In this document: positions 59,304 through 64,000 of the stretch, piece after piece
How positions within the stretch are numbered: position 1 is the stretch's first letter
How the letters are laid out: each line of letters begins with the position of its first letter
Assembly (NCBI RefSeq): GCF_900128895.1
Contig: NZ_FSQW01000001.1
Span: forward strand, 1,674,001-1,738,000
DNA: 64,000 bases
Origin: Parasphingorhabdus marina DSM 22363
GTDB taxonomy: Bacteria > Pseudomonadota > Alphaproteobacteria > Sphingomonadales > Sphingomonadaceae
Direction: 5' to 3'
The notes under the pieces: model-generated
What the model was told of the DNA's origin: nothing
Database searches by the model: none
The model's input: only the letters and a program-made list of their open reading frames with translations
Made by a program: the position numbers and the translations under genes

Positions 59304-61628
59304 ATGACATCAGTAACATCATCACCTTCAAGAATGTTGAAGTTCATGCTGCTGGCCGGCGCGGCCTCGCTTGTTCCGACGGGCCAGGCCTTGGCACAGG
59401 AAACCGCGGAAACCGCCGACAGCGATGAAGGCAATATTATCATTGTCACGGCCCGCAAGCGGGAAGAATCACTCCAGGAAGTGCCGATATCGATCACCGC
59501 CATCGGGGAAGATGAGCTGCGAGATGCCAATGTGTTCGGCTTGGAAGATGTCGCGCAATTGACGCCCGGACTATCATTTCGGCAACTGGGTGGTTTTTCA
59601 GAACCAACCATTCGCGGCCTTGCACAGACCGATCAGCTGGCCATTCAGGGCAATGTGGGTGTGTTTATCGATGGTATTTTTATAAACAATCGCGCAGCGC
59701 TTGAGTTTGCCAACCTGGATATCAGCCAGGTTGAAGTCTTGAAAGGCCCGCAAAGTGCATTGTTCGGCCGAGATACATTCGCCGGTGCCATTAACTATCG
59801 CACACGAGCTCCTGAAATAGGCGAATTTGATGCGACAATCGAAGGGGAAATCGGAAGCGACGAACTCTACAGTATCAAAGGCTCGGTAAACTTGCCTTTA
59901 GGTGAAAATATTGCAGTCCGGGTCTTTGGCGGCAGAAGTGAATTTGATGGCACCATCAACAATGTTCGCTCAAACAATAATCTGGGTGGTTGGGATGAGC
60001 GCCTTACCTATGGCTTGTCCGCAGTCTTCGAAGCTGGCCCACTTAAACTGAATGTTTTTGCAGCCAGAAATGAAATTGCAGAAGATCAGCCAGCACTCAG
60101 CCTTCTCCCCGTTGCAGCCAACACCGGTGGCGCGAGCTTCGACATCGGTGGCACCACAGTCTTCAGCCTGTTCGAAGGTGATGTTCCAAACGTCAACAGT
60201 GTTGATTTGATTGGCTCTGGAACCGGTAATGTCGGCGATTACACGTTGATTTATGCCAATGCGGAAGTTGATCTCGACTTTGCAACCCTGACGTTCAACG
60301 GCTCACATTCTGATTCGAGTTTTGTAGCCCGATTTGACAATGTGGGAGATCCCAATGCTGTAAACGTTCCCTTCTTCGGAACCTTTACGACACAGTTCTT
60401 GACCAATTCCACCGGAGATGAATCTGATCAACAATCTTATGAAGTAAGGCTGGCATCCAAACCGGACTCAAGCTTCGATTGGTTGGTTGGTTACTCCCGA
60501 TATGACTCCACTTCGGGGGTTGTGTTGGGAACGATCACCCCATTGTTTGCTGATCCAACAACGCTAGAGGCTATCACTTCTGTTCGAAATCGATTGATAC
60601 AGGGAATCGATGCGGTCTTTGGCTCTGTTTCGGTTCCGGTAACAGACCAGCTCAATATCGGTGGTGAATTCCGCTATACCTGGGAAGATCAGACAGCAAC
60701 CGACCAAGCTGACATCTTTTTCCTCCCGGCGTTTAGCAGACCGCTGACATCAGCTGAAGCAAGCTTCAACTACTGGAGCGGCCGCGCGTCTATTGACTAT
60801 AAGCTCAATGATGACGTTCTGGTTTATGCTTATGCAGCCCGAGGTACAAAAAGTGGCGGCATCAATGCCAGCTTGGCGACCACGGATCCCAATTTCGTAT
60901 TCGAACCAGAAAGAAACTGGACATACGAAATAGGTACAAAGGCGACTTTGTGGAATGGCCGTGCGGTCGTGAACGCTGCTCTATATTATATCGATTGGAC
61001 AGAACTTCAGTCTACTGCCCCGCCATCTTTGGGACTGGGCCCAATTACCTTCAATGGTATCGGTGCAACCTCCAAAGGTATCGAGGTTGATGCCACGGTG
61101 AGTTTGACCGACAATCTTACCGTCCGGGCGGCGGCCACTTACATTGATGCAAGCTACAATGACGGCTTCATTGATGGTGCGGTTGAACAGTCATGCGGTT
61201 TGGTCATGCCAGCGGTCGTTCCATTGTCGACCTGTAGTGCCGATGTAAGCGGTAACCGGATTGCGAGAACCTCCAAAGTCTCGTTCTTCGGAAGCGCAAC
61301 ATATACCATTCCGGAGGTTTTTGATGGATATGATCTATATGGCAGGCTTGATTTCAGCCATGAAGGTTCAAGCTTCCCGCTCAGCCTCAACCTTGCACGC
61401 CTTGGACCTACCAATCTGGCCAATGCAAGAATAGGATTGAAAGGTGAAAATTATGAATTTTCGCTCTGGGTTGACAATCTCCTGAACACCAAGTCGATTA
61501 CGCGTTTGACACCTGTCAATGATGGGGCTTTCCTTGGGTCGTGTAATGCTTGTGGGATCAGAAGTACGCGGACATTCCCTGGCAACACACGGACATTTGG
61601 TTTGACGGCCGTTGCCCGCTTTAACTGA
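59304..61628 (+). CDS. TonB-dependent receptor
   Basis: The 774-residue outer-membrane protein has a signal peptide (ending GQALAQ), a TonB-box-like segment (GNIIIVTARKREESLQEVP), the plug domain (LEDVAQLTPGLSFRQLGG, VEVLKGPQSALFGRDTFAGAINY) and a 22-stranded barrel ending in Phe-Asn. This branch (KREESLQEVP-type) is expanded in sphingomonads and takes up diverse organic substrates; the ligand is not predictable. A strong terminator follows, so it is a single transcription unit or the end of one. Confidence 0.95.
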   Translation: MTSVTSSPSRMLKFMLLAGAASLVPTGQALAQETAETADSDEGNIIIVTARKREESLQEVPISITAIGEDELRDANVFGLEDVAQLTPGLSFRQLGGFSEPTIRGLAQTDQLAIQGNVGVFIDGIFINNRAALEFANLDISQVEVLKGPQSALFGRDTFAGAINYRTRAPEIGEFDATIEGEIGSDELYSIKGSVNLPLGENIAVRVFGGRSEFDGTINNVRSNNNLGGWDERLTYGLSAVFEAGPLKLNVFAARNEIAEDQPALSLLPVAANTGGASFDIGGTTVFSLFEGDVPNVNSVDLIGSGTGNVGDYTLIYANAEVDLDFATLTFNGSHSDSSFVARFDNVGDPNAVNVPFFGTFTTQFLTNSTGDESDQQSYEVRLASKPDSSFDWLVGYSRYDSTSGVVLGTITPLFADPTTLEAITSVRNRLIQGIDAVFGSVSVPVTDQLNIGGEFRYTWEDQTATDQADIFFLPAFSRPLTSAEASFNYWSGRASIDYKLNDDVLVYAYAARGTKSGGINASLATTDPNFVFEPERNWTYEIGTKATLWNGRAVVNAALYYIDWTELQSTAPPSLGLGPITFNGIGATSKGIEVDATVSLTDNLTVRAAATYIDASYNDGFIDGAVEQSCGLVMPAVVPLSTCSADVSGNRIARTSKVSFFGSATYTIPEVFDGYDLYGRLDFSHEGSSFPLSLNLARLGPTNLANARIGLKGENYEFSLWVDNLLNTKSITRLTPVNDGAFLGSCNACGIRSTRTFPGNTRTFGLTAVARFN

Positions 61629-61653
61629 CCAATGCCGTCAGGTTTGAAATTTT

Positions 61654-61689
61654 GGCGAGGGCTGGCATTGTCGGCTCTCGCCTTTTTTT
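61654..61689 (+). terminator. Intrinsic terminator of the TonB-receptor gene
   Basis: GGCGAGGGC (61654-61662) / GCTCTCGCC (61674-61682), one G-T wobble, then TTTTTTT. Located 26 bp after the stop. Confidence 0.9.
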
Positions 61690-61723
61690 AGCGACCGAGG
61701 AACGCAATTTATAAGATGGCAAT

Positions 61724-62485
61724 ATGATGACGAACTATCTGCTGAAATTGCCGGCAATGATTTTGTTTCTATTCCTCGCACCGGCATCGACGCAGGCCCA
61801 GGAACAGCCTTTTCAGATGCGTCTGAATGTCACGCTGGATATTGACGGCAGCCAAGCTGCGGCATTTGACAAATCATGGCGAGTCATTGCGGACAGAGCC
61901 ATGAAAGACAGCTTCCCATTCTATACGGTGGTCAGTGAAAGCGGTAACAGGCGTCTGATATTATTTATTATCAAATCTTACGCCGATTTGGCCACAATCG
62001 CAGAGCATATTGATAAATATCGCAATAGCGACGATGCAGATTTGAGGGCAGCCGTGACCAAGCTGCAGCAAATCAGCGGGTCTTATAACAGCTATGTCTC
62101 GCGTATCGCAGGTGAGCTGACATACAGCCCGCCGGAGTCCTATCGCAGCGGATTTGTGCGCTATTCCCATTATACAATGGAAAGTGAAAACAAGGCAGCT
62201 GTGAAAAAGCTTGTAATGGATTATCGCGATCGCATGGAACAGGCCGGTGTCTCCTCGGCCTTGCATGCAAGATGGCTGTCAGTTGGCAGCGAAGGCACTG
62301 TGCTGGAATTGCTGAAAGCGGCAAATTCGGCAGAAGAAATGCGTGACTTTGACGAGGAAATAGCCGTCAAGATCGATGCCCGTCACAGCGCCGAATTTGA
62401 ATCTCAACTGCAACGCCTCACGACATCTGTATCACATCGATATTGGAAACCACGCGCCGATCTCTCGATCAGCATAAACCGGTAG
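61724..62485 (+). CDS. Secreted protein of unknown function with two similar halves
   Basis: The 253-residue protein has a signal peptide (residues 1-26, ending STQAQ). The mature part reads as two ferredoxin-like alpha/beta halves (MRLNVTLDIDGSQAAAFDKS in the first, RYSHYTMESENKAAVKKLV in the second), reminiscent of NIPSNAP-like or antibiotic-monooxygenase-like dimeric barrels, but no motif is conclusive. It follows the receptor terminator by 34 bp and converges with the minus-strand beta-propeller gene. Confidence 0.6.
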   Translation: MMTNYLLKLPAMILFLFLAPASTQAQEQPFQMRLNVTLDIDGSQAAAFDKSWRVIADRAMKDSFPFYTVVSESGNRRLILFIIKSYADLATIAEHIDKYRNSDDADLRAAVTKLQQISGSYNSYVSRIAGELTYSPPESYRSGFVRYSHYTMESENKAAVKKLVMDYRDRMEQAGVSSALHARWLSVGSEGTVLELLKAANSAEEMRDFDEEIAVKIDARHSAEFESQLQRLTTSVSHRYWKPRADLSISINR

Positions 62486-62493
62486 CTGCAAAT

Positions 62494-63648
62494 CTAGCTG
62501 CCCGGCCGGGGACGTTTGAATGATTTCATATCCTCGCCATTGCTGATGGCCAGACCAATCCCGCGGCCTGGCTCTTCCTTGTTATATTTGTTGGCAAATC
62601 CATAGTAGACCATGTGGAAATTGTCACCGACCGGAAAAATATGCGGATAGGCAGTGCCTCCACCGTCCCAGTTGTTGATACTCCCCGGCCCGAAAATCGG
62701 CTCATCGTAGAGATGATCCCAAAGAAATCCATCATCCGAGGTCGCCAGGGCCACTTGCCGGATCGCCGGAAAGAAGCGGCCATCCAGACCCGCGTAGACC
62801 TTTAGCCATTTACCGCCAACAGACAGTGGGTTTCTAATGATATGACGGGTAACAATGCCTTGTGTTTCCCATCTTTTGGGCTCTTGCTTCCATTGTGCAG
62901 AGCCTTTCTCCTCCCAATCCACTAGGTTTTTTGAGACCGCCACGCGTGTGTCCCAGTAAGCGACTTTGGGTGACAGGGCCGTGTAATACATGACGAATTG
63001 TTCGCCATCATGAAATGTGGTTGGAAAGGCGCTATAGATATAGTCTTCACCGCTTACAGACGCGCCGCCGACAGACGCCCCCTTGATACGTGTCCAGTTG
63101 ATACCGTCCTTGCTCCGCGCCATTCCCGGACGACAACGATATCCCTTATATTTATACCCTTCGTGAACTTCCACACCATCAACGATTTCAGGGGCAACTG
63201 AATCACCGCCGAAATAGGTCATGATCCATTCGCCATCATGATAGATGACATTGCCAAGCCCGAGCGCCTCGGAATCGAACGCCCCCGGTGTTTCCTTTTC
63301 AGGGACCATGATGGCGCCCCCTTTCAGTGGACCATCAAAACGTTCCCAGTTCATGGCATCTTTGGACTTGGCGAGCGCAATACTGCCTGTACCAAAGCCC
63401 GGCGCCACGCCCTCGGGAAAGTCTGTGCTCCGGCAATAATAATATAGCCACCAAAGCTGTTCATCTTCACGCCAGACAACAAACGGGCCTCCGTTTTTGG
63501 CATCGTCACACCGTCCCTTTGGACCTTTCCCCAGAATCAGGCCGTCCTGACGGGTGACCTGGGCCTTTGCCAGACCTGGAAAGCCCAACATCGAGACAGA
63601 ACCCGCAGCCGCGGCATTGAAAACAAATTTTCGCCTTGATAATTCCAT
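62494..63648 (-). CDS. Tat-exported five-bladed beta-propeller protein (glycoside hydrolase GH43/GH130-like fold)
   Basis: The start at 63648 gives MELSRRKFVFNAAAAGSVSM, a twin-arginine signal (SRRKF). The 384-residue product has repeated blade segments with WxxF/W patterns (PFVVWREDEQLWWLYYY, GNVIYHDGEWIMTYFGG, TFHDGEQFVMYYTAL, YPHIFPVGDNFHMVYYG), as in glycosidases of clans with five-bladed propellers. The catalytic acids cannot be assigned with confidence. A secreted role on an extracellular glycan is plausible next to a TonB-dependent receptor. Confidence 0.7.
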   Translation of the reverse strand: MELSRRKFVFNAAAAGSVSMLGFPGLAKAQVTRQDGLILGKGPKGRCDDAKNGGPFVVWREDEQLWWLYYYCRSTDFPEGVAPGFGTGSIALAKSKDAMNWERFDGPLKGGAIMVPEKETPGAFDSEALGLGNVIYHDGEWIMTYFGGDSVAPEIVDGVEVHEGYKYKGYRCRPGMARSKDGINWTRIKGASVGGASVSGEDYIYSAFPTTFHDGEQFVMYYTALSPKVAYWDTRVAVSKNLVDWEEKGSAQWKQEPKRWETQGIVTRHIIRNPLSVGGKWLKVYAGLDGRFFPAIRQVALATSDDGFLWDHLYDEPIFGPGSINNWDGGGTAYPHIFPVGDNFHMVYYGFANKYNKEEPGRGIGLAISNGEDMKSFKRPRPGS

Positions 63649-63684
63649 TATGACCTCTCCGGCTGAGTGGAACGGAGCCAAACC

Positions 63685-64000
63685 TCAAACCCGATCGGGA
63701 TATTTGGCTACAAGATTGTCTCTCACCAAGTCAGGGAAGTCATCGGCAGAGTGCATTTTGGTGCCTTTGACATTCCAGAGAACCTGGGCATCATCATCCT
63801 TTCCAATTCCGATCCATGGCCTTGCCCAGGCACGCATGATGCCGGCGAAATTATAATCGGTTTTAACCAGGCCAACTCCCGGATTCATCACATCCGCATA
63901 GTTGGAAGTCCAGATGGAGTTGTCCATTCTGGGTTGATGTGGGCCTTCACTTTGAAAAATGCCGTCCAGGAAAGTTGCGATATCATCGCCCCAACGCAAC
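63685..64000 (-). CDS. C-terminal part of an unrecognised protein (runs off the window)
   Basis: The minus-strand frame is open from the window edge to a TGA at 63685. The visible 105 residues include WGDDIATFLDGIFQSEG, MNPGVGLVKTDYNFAGIMRAWARPW and end LVAKYPDRV. I do not recognise the family. It is 36 bp upstream of the Tat-exported propeller gene on the same strand, so the two are probably one operon. Confidence 0.6.
   Translation of the reverse strand, partial: LRWGDDIATFLDGIFQSEGPHQPRMDNSIWTSNYADVMNPGVGLVKTDYNFAGIMRAWARPWIGIGKDDDAQVLWNVKGTKMHSADDFPDLVRDNLVAKYPDRV

Noticed and set aside
45341-64000. Direct repeat of the tRNA-Phe 3' end marking the right end of the island
   Set aside because: Looked for the last 20 or so bases of the tRNA downstream and did not see a copy; the boundary remains undefined.

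Overview
The window is a chromosomal segment of an alphaproteobacterium, most likely a sphingomonad (order Sphingomonadales, Sphingopyxis/Sphingorhabdus-like). This is inferred from the order of the ribosomal genes (spc operon, secY, adk, then rpsM-rpsK-rpoA-rplQ), the moderately high GC, the RGY-repeat secreted proteins, the PEP-CTERM proteins, and the many acyl-CoA dehydrogenase, SDR and TonB-receptor genes. No species name can be fixed from the sequence alone.

Layout. 1-16.3 kb: the end of the S10 operon, the spc operon (rplP to rplO), secY and adk, then the alpha operon (rpsM, rpsK, rpoA, rplQ). Between adk and rpsM lies a 5.7-kb interruption: an SRPBCC-fold secreted protein, NADP-type glutamate dehydrogenase, an unknown membrane-anchored protein, a 5'-truncated rimK remnant and an antisense secreted lectin-like protein. 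16.3-22 kb: a prolyl oligopeptidase, a quinoprotein dehydrogenase and two short secreted RGY-rich proteins. 22-31.4 kb: a catabolic block (SDR, phosphotransferase, Zn-alcohol dehydrogenase, three acyl-CoA dehydrogenases, GPH-type MFS symporter, second SDR), probably for CoA-activated substrates. 31.4-36.3 kb: a lipoprotein and a DUF4197 protein, then 1.7 kb without convincing protein genes, a periplasmic M19 dipeptidase and a small membrane protein. 36.3-45.4 kb: fumC, sspB, the histidine genes hisB-hisH-hisA-(unknown membrane gene)-hisF, two PEP-CTERM proteins, hisE, a HIT protein, an SNF-family transporter, yacG and tRNA-Phe. 45.4-54.4 kb: a genomic island abutting tRNA-Phe, with a translationally coupled DUF3489-DUF2924-large serine recombinase cassette, two unknown genes and a 1594-residue protein that joins an HNH-type zinc domain to a P-loop NTPase and a long C-terminal region. 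54.7-58 kb: a LysR regulator divergent from a thiol oxidoreductase / membrane protein / AhpD-like / SnoaL-like operon. 58.8-64 kb: a YciI protein, a TonB-dependent receptor, a secreted unknown, a Tat-exported beta-propeller protein and a partial gene.

Two things stand out. (1) In 33.7-34.35 kb there are three consecutive units. Each begins with a near-identical 14-bp palindrome of the CRP/FNR type (GTGAtCcTGATCAC) and ends, 120-190 bp further on, in a stem-loop whose loop carries the same 8-mer GCGACCCG at its 3' side. A fourth stem-loop with the same loop lies on the opposite strand at 35.8 kb, just before a strong intrinsic terminator. This looks like an undescribed family of tandem small RNAs under a CRP/FNR-family regulator. 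(2) The HNH plus P-loop NTPase giant protein on the tRNA-Phe island is a good candidate for a STAND/Avs-like anti-phage defence protein. Both are inferences from sequence pattern only.
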